This document shows positions 15,812 through 23,575 of a DNA stretch of 64,000 nt, piece by piece. How positions within the stretch are numbered: position 1 is the stretch's first letter; each line of letters starts with the position of its first letter. Source of the stretch: Microthrixaceae bacterium (GTDB lineage: Bacteria; Actinomycetota; Acidimicrobiia; Acidimicrobiales; Microtrichaceae); assembly GCA_020637215.1 (NCBI GenBank), contig JACJWI010000008.1:84466-148465 (forward strand), read 5' to 3'. Made by a program: the position numbers and the translations under genes. The notes below the pieces were generated by a model that was not told the origin of the DNA, did not search any database, and was given only the letters and a program-made list of their open reading frames with translations.

Positions 15812-17563
15812 CTACCAGTACTCCTCGTAGTGGATGTTGCCCCGCTTCTTGCGGTGATCGAGGGTGAAGCCCCGTTCGACCAGCAGCTGCACCACGCCGA
15901 CGGTCTCGGGGAAGGTCTGGTCCCCGTCGTCGCCGCCCTCGGGCAGCCCGATCATCGCCGGGTTGCCGCACAGGAACACGTGGGTGTTCTGCGGGTCGAG
16001 GGTGATGCCGAGATCGGCGGCGAACACGTCGCCGGCGATCAGGTCCTGGATGTAGCGCTTGGGGACGTCGGGCTCACGGGTGGGCAGCGGGACGTAGTGG
16101 TAGTTGGCGAAGCGCTGCTCGAGCCGGCGGTGCTGGTCGAGGTAGCCGAGGTCGGCCCACTGACGCACCGACACCGCCGACACGATCGGGCCGTGGTGGC
16201 CCTTGCGCAGCAGTTCGGTGACCATCGCGTTCTGCGGCGCCTCGCCGGTCCCGGTGGACAGGAACACCACGGTGTCGGCAGGGTCGGTGACCGGCGCCAA
16301 CGTGTAACGGCCGGCCACCTTGGGACCCAGGTAGATGCGGTCGCCGGGCTTCTTGAGCGCCAGTCGCGGGGTCAGGCCGGGCACGTTGTCCGGCGTCGGC
16401 GGGACCAGCACGATGTAGAACTCGAGCTCGTCGGAACCGACCTCGTCGGCCAGGTAGCCGTGCTCGTCGAAGATCCGGTGGCTGATCGAGTACGAGCGAC
16501 GGACGAGCTTGTCCCACCGCTCGTCGATGTTGGCCTCGATCGCGTCGTCGACGCGCTCCTCCCAGTAGCCGAGCCCGAGCGACGCGTACTGGCCGGGCAG
16601 GTGCGACACCGATCCGTGGTCCGGGCGGACCCGCAGCACCCACAGGTCCGAGTGGGTCGGCTCGAAGTGGGTGATGGTGGCGTTGTAGTGCTCCTGGCGC
16701 AGCTCCTCGGTCACCCCGGGCACCTCGTGGCGGCTCCACGCGGACGGCTCGGGGGCGGGGATTGCGGCGTCGGGGAACACGGCGGTGACCAGGTCCCGGC
16801 CGATCGAGGCACCCGGAGCGCTCGGCGCGCCCTCGGGGGTTTCGTCGTCCTGGCCGAGGAACCAGAGGCGGCCGGCGCCCAGTGCCGCGTCGCTCGCGCC
16901 CACGTCGGCAGGTCCGACCGCTCGCCGCCCCGAGGAGAACACGACGTGGTCGAACTGGAGGTCGGGGGTCCGACGGTCGTTGAAGTACGCCATCGGGAAC
17001 CCGTCGACGTCCGCGATCTGCTGGGGCCGCGACGAGTACAGCAGTGTCGCTCGCCGCTCCCGTTCCAGGTCGTTGAGGAGCTGGGCTCCGACCGGCGACA
17101 GGCGTCGGGGGTTCATCCCGCCTGCGGCCAGCACGACGCCGGCGCCGAGGTCGGCCAGCCGCACGGTCAGCTCGACCGCCTGGTCGGTGTGCCCGACGAC
17201 CAGGACGTCGACGTCGTTGGCGGGCGAGGGGATCTCGTCGATGTGGACCCGTTCGCCGGTGACGGTCGGGATGTCGGGCGCCCAGTCCTCGATGGGTGAG
17301 CGCAGTGCCACCAGGACGGCCCGGCTGCGGTAGCACTGGCGGTGGGTGGTGACGACCAGGTCGTCGTCCTGGAGCTCGACCGACACGACCGTCTCACCGT
17401 AGGAGACGTCGAGTCCGAACTCGCCGGCCACGCCGGGCAGGGCGAGGGTGGTTCCGGGTTCGAGCACGGTGACGCGGTCGAGTCCGCTCCGACGGGCGAA
17501 CACCGCGGCCGAGAGGCCGCCGGCGTTGCCGCCGATGACGATGAGGTCGTGTGCGTCAGCCAT
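15812..17563 (-). CDS. Thioredoxin-reductase-like / ferredoxin-NADP reductase fusion
   Basis: The product has 583 residues. Residues 1 to about 250 are a pyridine-nucleotide-disulfide reductase-like flavoprotein module (LIVIGGNAGGLSAAVFARR at the N-terminus, VDVLVVGHTDQAVELTVRLA for the second nucleotide site) without a visible redox CxxC. Residues about 285-583 are a subclass-II ferredoxin/flavodoxin-NADP+ reductase with FAD site RRSYSIS, NADP site FLSTGTGEAPQNAM, VFLCGNPAMIG and the characteristic C-terminal aromatic HYEEYW. The two flavin modules on one chain suggest internal electron transfer from NADPH to a ferredoxin, perhaps serving the P450s. The 54 bp between it and the LLM gene hold no gene. 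Confidence 0.8.
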   Translation of the reverse strand: MADAHDLIVIGGNAGGLSAAVFARRSGLDRVTVLEPGTTLALPGVAGEFGLDVSYGETVVSVELQDDDLVVTTHRQCYRSRAVLVALRSPIEDWAPDIPTVTGERVHIDEIPSPANDVDVLVVGHTDQAVELTVRLADLGAGVVLAAGGMNPRRLSPVGAQLLNDLERERRATLLYSSRPQQIADVDGFPMAYFNDRRTPDLQFDHVVFSSGRRAVGPADVGASDAALGAGRLWFLGQDDETPEGAPSAPGASIGRDLVTAVFPDAAIPAPEPSAWSRHEVPGVTEELRQEHYNATITHFEPTHSDLWVLRVRPDHGSVSHLPGQYASLGLGYWEERVDDAIEANIDERWDKLVRRSYSISHRIFDEHGYLADEVGSDELEFYIVLVPPTPDNVPGLTPRLALKKPGDRIYLGPKVAGRYTLAPVTDPADTVVFLSTGTGEAPQNAMVTELLRKGHHGPIVSAVSVRQWADLGYLDQHRRLEQRFANYHYVPLPTREPDVPKRYIQDLIAGDVFAADLGITLDPQNTHVFLCGNPAMIGLPEGGDDGDQTFPETVGVVQLLVERGFTLDHRKKRGNIHYEEYW

Positions 17564-17627
17564 CGGGGCAACCTAACGGGCGGCCCACCCCCTGCTCCAA
17601 AGCCGGGAGAGCATCGGCTCGCGACGA

Positions 17628-18557
17628 TCAGTCCATGCAGAGGCCCGGCAGCGACGTCGACCCGGCGGGGACCTCCCCACAGACGAGGGTCGGGGGATCG
17701 TCCGGCCATGCCAGGTCGACCAGGATCTGGTCCCAGTGCCGGTACTGCTCGTCGTGGTCGCCGGTCAGGTCCCGACGGTCGGCGACCACGTGCGGGAGCC
17801 GCTGCGCGTACCAGTCCGCGAACGGCAGCGGCGTCGAGGTGTCCTGCGGGCTGTAGTAGAGGAACGCCGGCGCGTCGACCACCGAGAGGTCGACGTCGGT
17901 CGGGTGGCAGAACAAGTCGAACTCGTGGGCCACCGCCCTGGGGTCGCGGAGGGCACGTTCCGCGTCAGCCACGGCGGCGTCGAGGAAGCCGGGGATGCGG
18001 TGGGCGATGGCGTCGTCACCGAAGGCCCACCAGGACGCGGGGTCGTCGCTGTAGCCCTGAGCGAGCGCGGCGCGGGACTGCGGCTCGAGCCTGCACAGGT
18101 CCTTCGGCGGGCCGGCGTCGGGTGTCCCGGTGTACGCCGCGGCGAAGTGCACGGATCGCAGACGGTCCGGCACCGACGCCGCGACCCGCTGGGCGTAGGG
18201 GCCGCCCCCGGAGATCGCGACGATCGAGAAGTCGTCGACTCCCTTGGCGTCCAGGACCCCGATCGCGGTGCGGGCGAAGTCGTCGTAGTCGCCGTCGGGG
18301 TCGAACGGGGTGTCGCCGAAGCCGTTGCGCTCCACCGAGATCAGCCGGATCCCGAGCTCCTCGCGCGCCGAGGACAGGAAGCTGACCAGGTCGACGACCG
18401 TCGCGCTGGTCGCCGAGCCTCCGACGAACAGGACGGGGAGGCCGTCGTCGGGTCCCGTGTCGACGACCCAGGCGGTGGTCCCGTCCGCGAGCTCGACCCG
18501 TTCGGGAGTCGAGCGGGTGATCGGGTCGATCCCCATCGAGAAGGTCTGCCGTCGCAT
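17628..18557 (-). CDS. Alpha/beta hydrolase
   Basis: This 309-residue alpha/beta-hydrolase-fold protein opens with LPVLFVGGSATSATV, where GGSA replaces the usual HGxP. It continues with LISVERNGFGDTPFDPDGDY and the nucleophile elbow AISGGGPYAQR (Ser in S-G-G-G-P). A late GDHDEQYRHWDQ supplies the likely Asp/His. The ATG at 18557 follows CCAGGATGCGCC; upstream in-frame starts lack a ribosome-binding site. The substrate is not evident. It is expressed away from the TrxR-FNR gene, separated by about 65 bp without other features. Confidence 0.75.
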   Translation of the reverse strand: MRRQTFSMGIDPITRSTPERVELADGTTAWVVDTGPDDGLPVLFVGGSATSATVVDLVSFLSSAREELGIRLISVERNGFGDTPFDPDGDYDDFARTAIGVLDAKGVDDFSIVAISGGGPYAQRVAASVPDRLRSVHFAAAYTGTPDAGPPKDLCRLEPQSRAALAQGYSDDPASWWAFGDDAIAHRIPGFLDAAVADAERALRDPRAVAHEFDLFCHPTDVDLSVVDAPAFLYYSPQDTSTPLPFADWYAQRLPHVVADRRDLTGDHDEQYRHWDQILVDLAWPDDPPTLVCGEVPAGSTSLPGLCMD

Positions 18558-18659
18558 GGCGCATCCTGGCACCCCGTCCCGTCGAATGGGGAACCGACGC
18601 ACCGACGCACCGGAGGCTCGAGCCAGCGGCGAGCTGTCCGGAGGGACACGCCGGGCCCC

Positions 18660-19115
18660 CTACTCGGGTTCGTCCGGGGGCGGGTCCAGCCGATCGAATC
18701 GGGGCCAACTCGACCGGAGCGCCTCGCCGAACTCGACACCCGAGTCGTCCTCGGCGTGCTCGAGGGCGACGATCACGGCCTCGACCAGGGCGTTGTAGAA
18801 CTCGTCGCCCTCGCTCGGTGAGATGTCGAAGCCGCGCTCGTCCGCGGCGGAGGTCCACCGGTCCGAGATGCGCAGGAAGGCGTGGGCGAGGAACTCGGTC
18901 TCATCGGGTGGGACCTCGAACGACAGCGCCAGGACCTCTGTCTGCCGGGCGTGCTGCGCCCAGCCCTCCAGCAGCTCGTGCAGTCGGGCCGCCAGCTCGG
19001 GGTCGATGATGGCCGGATCGTCGGATCCCGCCGCGGCGGCGTCCACCGCGTCGTGGGCGAAGGCGATCCAGGCGAGGGCGCTGGAGGAAGGCACGGGAGA
19101 GACCGTCACGTGCAC
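18660..19115 (-). CDS. Hypothetical protein, acidic, about 151 aa
   Basis: I do not recognise this family. The chain is acidic and helical, with segments PELAARLHELLEGWAQHARQ and TEFLAHAFLRISDRWTSAAD; it has no signal or membrane segment. I chose a GTG at 19115 because upstream in-frame sequence is Arg-rich and unlike coding DNA. Codon pattern supports the minus strand. It lies between the alpha/beta hydrolase and a LuxR-type regulator, all on the same strand. Confidence 0.55.
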   Translation of the reverse strand: MHVTVSPVPSSSALAWIAFAHDAVDAAAAGSDDPAIIDPELAARLHELLEGWAQHARQTEVLALSFEVPPDETEFLAHAFLRISDRWTSAADERGFDISPSEGDEFYNALVEAVIVALEHAEDDSGVEFGEALRSSWPRFDRLDPPPDEPE

Positions 19116-19186
19116 GCTGTCAGGGTATCGCCGCGGTCGAGCGCCGGTCCCGGAATCGGGATCGCTCCGACGATCGAGCGGGGGTG

Positions 19187-20377
19187 TCAGTCGCCGGTGG
19201 CGGCGAACCAACCGCTCGGAGCGACCTCCGACCCCAGCCGGGGTGCGTACTGGTCGAAGTAGACCCGCGAGACCAGCTCACGCCGGCTGCGCACGTCGGC
19301 CTTGTCGAACACGGCCTTGAGGTGGTCCTGCACCGTGTAGCGAGACAGGTGCAGAACCGCGGCGATCTCCTTGGTGTCCGATCCCTGCAGGACGAGCCGG
19401 GTCACGTCACGTTCGCGTTCGGTCAACCCGAACGCCGCGACGACCAGCGGCACGATCTCGGGCGGGCGGGCTTCCTCCATGGTGATGACCACGTCGCCGC
19501 GACGACCGTCGACCGAGCTCAGCGGCGACGCGTGCAGGACCAGCCACCGCCCCGACGGCAGTCGCACGCGACCGCGGGGCAGAACGTCGGAGGTGCCGTC
19601 CTGGAACCGACGTGCGCCGGCGACCAGTGCCGCCAGGGTCCCTGACGCGTCGGCCGAGTTCTCCCTGCTGGTCATCTCGGCCAGTAGCTGCGTGGCTCCG
19701 ACCGACACCTGAACCACCCGATCCTCGGCGTCGAAGATCGCCACCGCCGGCCCGGCATCCGCGTGCGGCGCGGGCGGGCACTCCTCGAGGGAACCGCTGC
19801 AACGGGTGAGCAGCCCGACCCGCAGTCCGACGGCGTAGGCCTCCGACAGCGAGGCGAGGAACGTGATCTCGGCGTCGGAGAACGGCGTGTCGCCCTCCCC
19901 CCGGAACAGCGCCATGCCACCCCAGGCCAGGTCGCCCTGTCGGGCGATCAGCCGGACCTCGTCCGCGTAGTCATAGTGCGGGACGATCAGCTGCTCCATC
20001 CTCGGGCTAGACTCGACCGCGTCGGCGGTCTCGATCACCATCCCGAGCGAGTCCCGGCGCGCCGCGAACATCGCCGAGAACGCCGTCGGGTCGGTCCCGC
20101 TGTACTCGATGAGCCCCCACTCGAGGTCGCGGGAGTCGTTCCCGTACAGGTCGCCGAACTTGTAGGTGCTGGTGAGGAGTCGGGTGGCCGGATCGACGGT
20201 GCACATGCACGCGGCGACGTGGGGAACGGCCCGACCGACCGACTCCTCCACCTCGGCGACGAAGGTCGTCACGTCCAGTCCGGCCCGCGCGAGGACCTCG
20301 ACGTCGCTTCGCACCCTGTCCATGGTCAGGCTTCCGGCCATGTGAGCAGTATCGGACGGACGCGCCCGTCGTGCCAT
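19187..20377 (-). CDS. LuxR-family regulator with GAF-like sensor domain
   Basis: The product has 396 residues. Residues about 15-190 resemble a GAF/PAS-type sensory region, with a second PAS-like segment (AVAIFDAEDRVVQVS). Residues about 325-385 are a LuxR-type helix-turn-helix: FGLTERERDVTRLVLQG, then STRYTV-like HLSRYTVQDHLKAVFDKADV. It is predicted to be a cytoplasmic DNA-binding regulator responding to a small ligand. I chose the ATG at 20377 because AGAGGTGTGGG precedes it. It is divergent from the metallo-beta-lactamase gene at 20477; the 100-bp interval is the probable shared control region. Confidence 0.85.
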   Translation of the reverse strand: MARRARPSDTAHMAGSLTMDRVRSDVEVLARAGLDVTTFVAEVEESVGRAVPHVAACMCTVDPATRLLTSTYKFGDLYGNDSRDLEWGLIEYSGTDPTAFSAMFAARRDSLGMVIETADAVESSPRMEQLIVPHYDYADEVRLIARQGDLAWGGMALFRGEGDTPFSDAEITFLASLSEAYAVGLRVGLLTRCSGSLEECPPAPHADAGPAVAIFDAEDRVVQVSVGATQLLAEMTSRENSADASGTLAALVAGARRFQDGTSDVLPRGRVRLPSGRWLVLHASPLSSVDGRRGDVVITMEEARPPEIVPLVVAAFGLTERERDVTRLVLQGSDTKEIAAVLHLSRYTVQDHLKAVFDKADVRSRRELVSRVYFDQYAPRLGSEVAPSGWFAATGD

Positions 20378-20476
20378 CCCACACCTCTGGGGGTGGGTTG
20401 TCCGCACCCGGCGGGAGGGAAGTCCCCGCCGCTACGGGATGTTCGAGCCCGAGGCCCGTGCCTCAACGTGGCCGAC

Positions 20477-21328
20477 ATGGACACCACACCCACCACCCAT
20501 CCCCCCGCTCCGACGGAGCGACCCCGCTACCGGCCCGTCGAGATCGCCCCGGAGACCTGGGTCATCCAGGACACCGCCGGCGAGGACCAGCCCGGACCGG
20601 CGGTCCACATGAACTCGATGCTGATCCGAGGCGCCCAGCCCGTCGTGGTCGACACCGGGGTTCCCGACAACGCCGACCGCTACTTCGAGGACCTGTTCGG
20701 CCTCGTCGACCCGGCGGACGTCCGCTGGGTGTTCGTCAGCCACGACGACATCGACCACTACGGCAACGTCGGCGAGCTGATGCGGCTCTGCCCGGACGCG
20801 ACGCTCGTCACGAGCTGGTTCCTGTGCGAGCGGCTCGGCTCCGAGCTCGACGTCGCTCCGACACGTTGGCGGTGGCTCGACGACGGCGAGACGCTGGACG
20901 TCGGCGACCGCACCCTGAGCGCGATCCGTCCTCCCCTGTACGACTCTCCCACCACCCGGGGCCTGTTCGATCCCGTCACCGGCGTCTACTGGGGCTCGGA
21001 CTGCTACGCGTGTCCGGTCACGACCGGCACCGAGTTCGTCGACGACCTCGACCCCGACGAGTGGGCGGGCGGCACCGGCGTGTTCGCCCGCTGGAACAGC
21101 CCCTGGGTCGACCTCGTCGACCGCGACCGCTACGCGGCGGAGTGCCGGCGGGTCGAGGAGCTGCCGCTGCGGGCCATCGCCAACACGCACGGTCCGACCA
21201 TCGGGGCCAGCGACCTGGCGAGGGCCCACGAGATCATCCGGTCCGCTCCGGACCTGGTCGCCCCGCCGCAGCCCGGCCAAGCCGACCTCGACGCGATGTT
21301 GGCCGCCCTCCGCCCCGGTGCGGCGTGA
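20477..21328 (+). CDS. MBL-fold metallohydrolase (flavodiiron-type N-terminal domain)
   Basis: This 283-residue beta-lactamase-fold protein has the metal motif H89-x-D91-x-D93-H94 (SHDDIDHYGN). It has the H-x-E/D-x-D-H spacing of flavodiiron proteins rather than the H-x-H-x-D-H of hydrolytic enzymes, followed by a late ANTHGP histidine. No flavodoxin domain is attached, so it is a stand-alone diiron-like MBL protein. It might act in oxygen/NO chemistry or as an oxidoreductase; this is inferred from the motif. The divergent LuxR regulator is a plausible controller. Confidence 0.75.
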   Translation: MDTTPTTHPPAPTERPRYRPVEIAPETWVIQDTAGEDQPGPAVHMNSMLIRGAQPVVVDTGVPDNADRYFEDLFGLVDPADVRWVFVSHDDIDHYGNVGELMRLCPDATLVTSWFLCERLGSELDVAPTRWRWLDDGETLDVGDRTLSAIRPPLYDSPTTRGLFDPVTGVYWGSDCYACPVTTGTEFVDDLDPDEWAGGTGVFARWNSPWVDLVDRDRYAAECRRVEELPLRAIANTHGPTIGASDLARAHEIIRSAPDLVAPPQPGQADLDAMLAALRPGAA

Positions 21329-21406
21329 TCACCGGGCACTACCGCCCGGTCCCTCAACCGATCCGACCCATCCCCTGAACAGACACCCAACCCGAAAGGA
21401 ACCCCC

Positions 21407-22009
21407 ATGTCCCGATCCACCCACCTCTCACCGCGACGCCGGACCGCCTCGTGCCTGCTGGCCGTGCTCGCGGCGGCCCTTCCGTTGGCGGCCGCCGCGT
21501 GCAGCGATGACAGCGACGCCTCGTCGCCGTCGAGCACGACGACCACGGCCACGGCCGACCCGGGCGACAGCGGCCACGAGCACGTGGAGGTCGGCGCGGT
21601 CGACTTCTCCTTCGAGGACCTGCCGTCGAGCATCGACGCCGGCACGCGGCTCACGCTGCGCAACGACGCCGACCGCGAGCTGCACGAGCTGGTCGCGTTC
21701 CGTCTCCCCGACGACGAGAAGCGACCGGTGGCCGAGCTGCTGAAGCTGCCCGAGTCCGAGCTCATGCCGATGCTGGGCGCGCCGAGCACAGTCCTGCTCG
21801 CCGCCCCGGGCGAGGACCAGGTCGCGGCGGTCGGGGACGGCACCCTGACCGAGCCCGGTCGGTACCTCGTGATGTGCTCGATCCCCACCGGCGTCGAGCC
21901 GGCCGAGTACCTCCGGGCTGCAGCGGCGGCCAACGGCCAGAAGCCTGACGTCGACGGCGGACCGCCGCACTTCACCTCCGGCATGTTCGCCGAGCTCACC
22001 GTGCGCTGA
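21407..22009 (+). CDS. Lipoprotein with cupredoxin-like domain
   Basis: The product has 200 residues: a lipoprotein signal with Cys at about 32 (LAAAACSDD), a Thr/Ser-rich linker, then a beta-sandwich domain. Possible copper ligands are visible in LHELVAFRLP, YLVMCSIPTG and HFTSGMFAEL (His, Cys, Met order), the arrangement of blue-copper-like domains. It is predicted to be anchored outside the membrane, perhaps in electron transfer or metal binding. The start follows AAAGGAACCCCC. A strong hairpin terminator follows at 22034. Confidence 0.65.
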   Translation: MSRSTHLSPRRRTASCLLAVLAAALPLAAAACSDDSDASSPSSTTTTATADPGDSGHEHVEVGAVDFSFEDLPSSIDAGTRLTLRNDADRELHELVAFRLPDDEKRPVAELLKLPESELMPMLGAPSTVLLAAPGEDQVAAVGDGTLTEPGRYLVMCSIPTGVEPAEYLRAAAAANGQKPDVDGGPPHFTSGMFAELTVR

Positions 22010-22033
22010 ACCCCCGATCGACGCACGGGCGAC

Positions 22034-22066
22034 GACGGCCCCGAGGGTGCATCCCTCGGGGCCGTC
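22034..22066 (+). terminator. Hairpin terminator after cupredoxin-like gene
   Basis: Arms GACGGCCCCGAGGG and CCCTCGGGGCCGTC (14 bp, perfect) surround the loop TGCAT, starting 25 bp after the stop codon. There is no T tract, as is common in high-GC actinobacteria. The next genes on both sides are consistent with a bidirectional terminator. Confidence 0.8.
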
Positions 22067-22119
22067 GGCCGTCCGGTCAGGGCCGTCGACGGAGCGTGCA
22101 CCCCGCCTCCGATCCGGCG

Positions 22120-22188
22120 CTACTTCTTCTTGCCCTTCTTGCCCTTCTTCTTGCCCTTGTCCTTCTTCTTGCCCTTCTTCTTGGCCAT
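22120..22188 (-). CDS. 22-residue polylysine micropeptide
   Basis: This short reading frame encodes M-A followed by KKKGKKKDKGKKKGKKGKKK; 15 of 22 residues are Lys, with Gly spacers and one Asp. It starts with ATG at 22188, preceded by GGAGGTGCG, an almost perfect ribosome-binding site with ideal spacing, and ends TAG at 22120. The Lys codons are all AAG. The near-perfect initiation signal in high-GC DNA is the reason to treat it as real. Such a peptide would bind RNA, DNA, ribosomes or acidic membranes; no function is shown. It lies downstream of a strong terminator and upstream of a divergently transcribed membrane-protein fragment. Confidence 0.65.
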   Translation of the reverse strand: MAKKKGKKKDKGKKKGKKGKKK

Positions 22189-22310
22189 CGCACCTCCCTT
22201 CGGTCCGTTCCTCGGAGATATCGACGCCAGACAGACTGTCACGGGCAACCGGTCCGACGTCGCCGGTCCGGACCTGTTCGCCCGATCGACGACCAACTAG
22301 TGTGGTCGCG

Positions 22311-22700
22311 ATGTCACTGATAGTGGTCGGATCGGCGGGCGTGGTCGCCGTCGCCATCGGGTGGGCCCGAGCGATCCTGATCGACGAGGCGCGCTACCTC
22401 CGTGCGATCGAACCCCTCGCGTCATCGCCGAGGTTCGCCCGGATCTCCGGCATCTCCGTGGCGGTCACGGTGCAGCGACGCGGGCGCCACCTCCGCGTCT
22501 CCCGTCGGAGCGCTCGGGCTCTCGGACGATCACGACCCGGTGATGCGCCGGCCGGGCTTCCACCACCCGTGGATGATCGGCCACCGCCTCGTCCACCGTC
22601 ACCGGAGCTCGCTGCGGGTGACCGCCACGATGCTCGCCCTCGCGTCGCTGGGCGCGATCGTCTGCTCTCCTCGCGTCGGGCCGCGATCGGGTGCCGTGTC
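22311..22700 (+). pseudogene. Hypothetical membrane protein, apparent frameshift
   Basis: From ATG 22311 the frame encodes a membrane segment (LIVVGSAGVVAVAIGWARAI), then IDEARYLRAIEPLASSPRFARISGISV. Near 22490 the coding pattern moves to another frame, where it reads ASPVGALGLSDDHDPVMRRP and later a second hydrophobic stretch (ATMLALASLGAIV). The original frame continues for 100 codons as Arg/Pro-rich sequence overlapping a gene on the other strand, which is unlikely to be real. The end is approximate. Either the gene is decayed or the assembly has a one-base error here. Confidence 0.35.
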
Positions 22701-22703
22701 GGC

Positions 22704-22936
22704 TCAGACCCGCCCGATGCGGACCCGCCAGACGTCCGGGCCCTCCTCGAGGTAGCCCCAGGAGAACTCACCTCGTGCTCGGCCGCGAACTGGTAGTAGA
22801 GCGGCTTGGGATCGTGGTCGTTGACCAGCACGAAGGCCTCGCCCGCACCGAGCGCCGCGTAGGTCTCGAAGATGAGCTCGTGGCGACGCTTCGGGATCTC
22901 GTTGCGGACGTCGAGATCGGGATCGGTGACCGGCAT
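22704..22936 (-). pseudogene. DUF2249 protein, single-base frameshift
   Basis: The N-terminal part reads DPDLDVRNEIPKRRHELIFE and AFVLVNDHDPKPLYYQFAAEHE, classic DUF2249. At about 22770 the expected continuation EFSWGYLEEGPDVWRVRIGR is one frame away, running to a stop at 22704. One missing G in the GAGGTGAG tract explains the shift. DUF2249 proteins are small (about 75-80 residues), often adjoin haem-oxidase and Fe-S assembly genes, and have no firmly known role. The divergent neighbour at 23064 is a second DUF2249 gene, also shifted. Confidence 0.75.
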
Positions 22937-23015
22937 GGGAGCGCTCCTCTGATCGTGGTGCCCGCAGGCACCGATGGTGGTGCCGGTCTGCTCGGACCGG
23001 CCTTCCTATTTTTCT

Positions 23016-23031
23016 ACCTCTCGATAGAGTT
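23016..23031. promoter_or_regulatory. AT-rich dyad between divergent DUF2249 genes
   Basis: ACCTCTCGATAGAGTT has dyad symmetry at 12 of 16 positions (A-x-CTCT-x4-AGAG-x-T) inside an AT-rich patch (from CTATTTTTCTAC) that stands out against the GC-rich surroundings. It is a candidate operator for a Crp/Fnr- or Rrf2-type regulator controlling both DUF2249 genes; the regulator is not in the window. Confidence 0.4.
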
Positions 23032-23063
23032 ATTCCGCCAGGGTCGGTCGTCGGAGGATCCGG

Positions 23064-23400
23064 ATGGACACAACGAACCCGAACAAGCCCGCGTCGCTCC
23101 GGTCGAGCCCGCCGACGGTGATCACACCGGAGGAAACGACGTCGTCATCGACGTCCGACCGCTCATCGAACGCGGCGAGGAGCCGTTCGGAACGATCATG
23201 GAGGCGGTGGGAACGCTCGACGGACGAGCCCTGGTCGTCGTCGCACCCTTCGAGCCGGTCCTGTTGCAGGGCGTGCTGTCCGCCCAGGGCTTCCACTACG
23301 CCTCCGAGCAGGTCGGCGAGACCGAGTGGCGGGTCCGCTTCGAGCCCGAGCCACCAGTACGGCCGATCCGTCCCCCGCCACCGGACCCGGTCCGAGCGGT
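23064..23400 (+). pseudogene. Second DUF2249 protein, apparent frameshifts
   Basis: ATG 23064 starts a frame (MDTTNPNKPASLRSSPPTV) with strongly coding third positions, but the recognisable domain (DVVIDVRPLIERGEEPFGTI, GFHYASEQVGETEWRVRFEP) is in a different frame from about 23135. That domain frame has no start codon nearby. After about 23355 the GC3 signal moves to the third frame (Thr/Gly/Pro-rich linker). Two shifts in 300 bp, plus those in the two upstream genes, suggest local decay or sequence error. An intact version would be a DUF2249 domain with a low-complexity tail just upstream of the haem-oxidase-like membrane protein. Confidence 0.55.
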
Positions 23401-23575
23401 GTCGCACCACCCGGCCCGGCCGACACCGGCACCGTCACCGGCACCGGCACCGACACGGACGCGGAGGCGGAGGTGTCGCCGTTCACCATCCGTCGCCCAC
23501 CGTCGACCACGGGCACCGCGTCGGGCGCCGCACCCACGCCGCCCACCTGGCGCAGCGCCCGCCGGGCCGGCCGCG

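Noticed and set aside
22770..22780. Programmed frameshift in DUF2249
   Set aside because: There is no slippery heptamer or downstream structure; a missing G explains it more simply.
22691..23575. Fusion of DUF2249 to the downstream membrane protein
   Set aside because: The linker in that frame is Arg/Pro-rich with weak third-position bias; another frame is more coding-like there.
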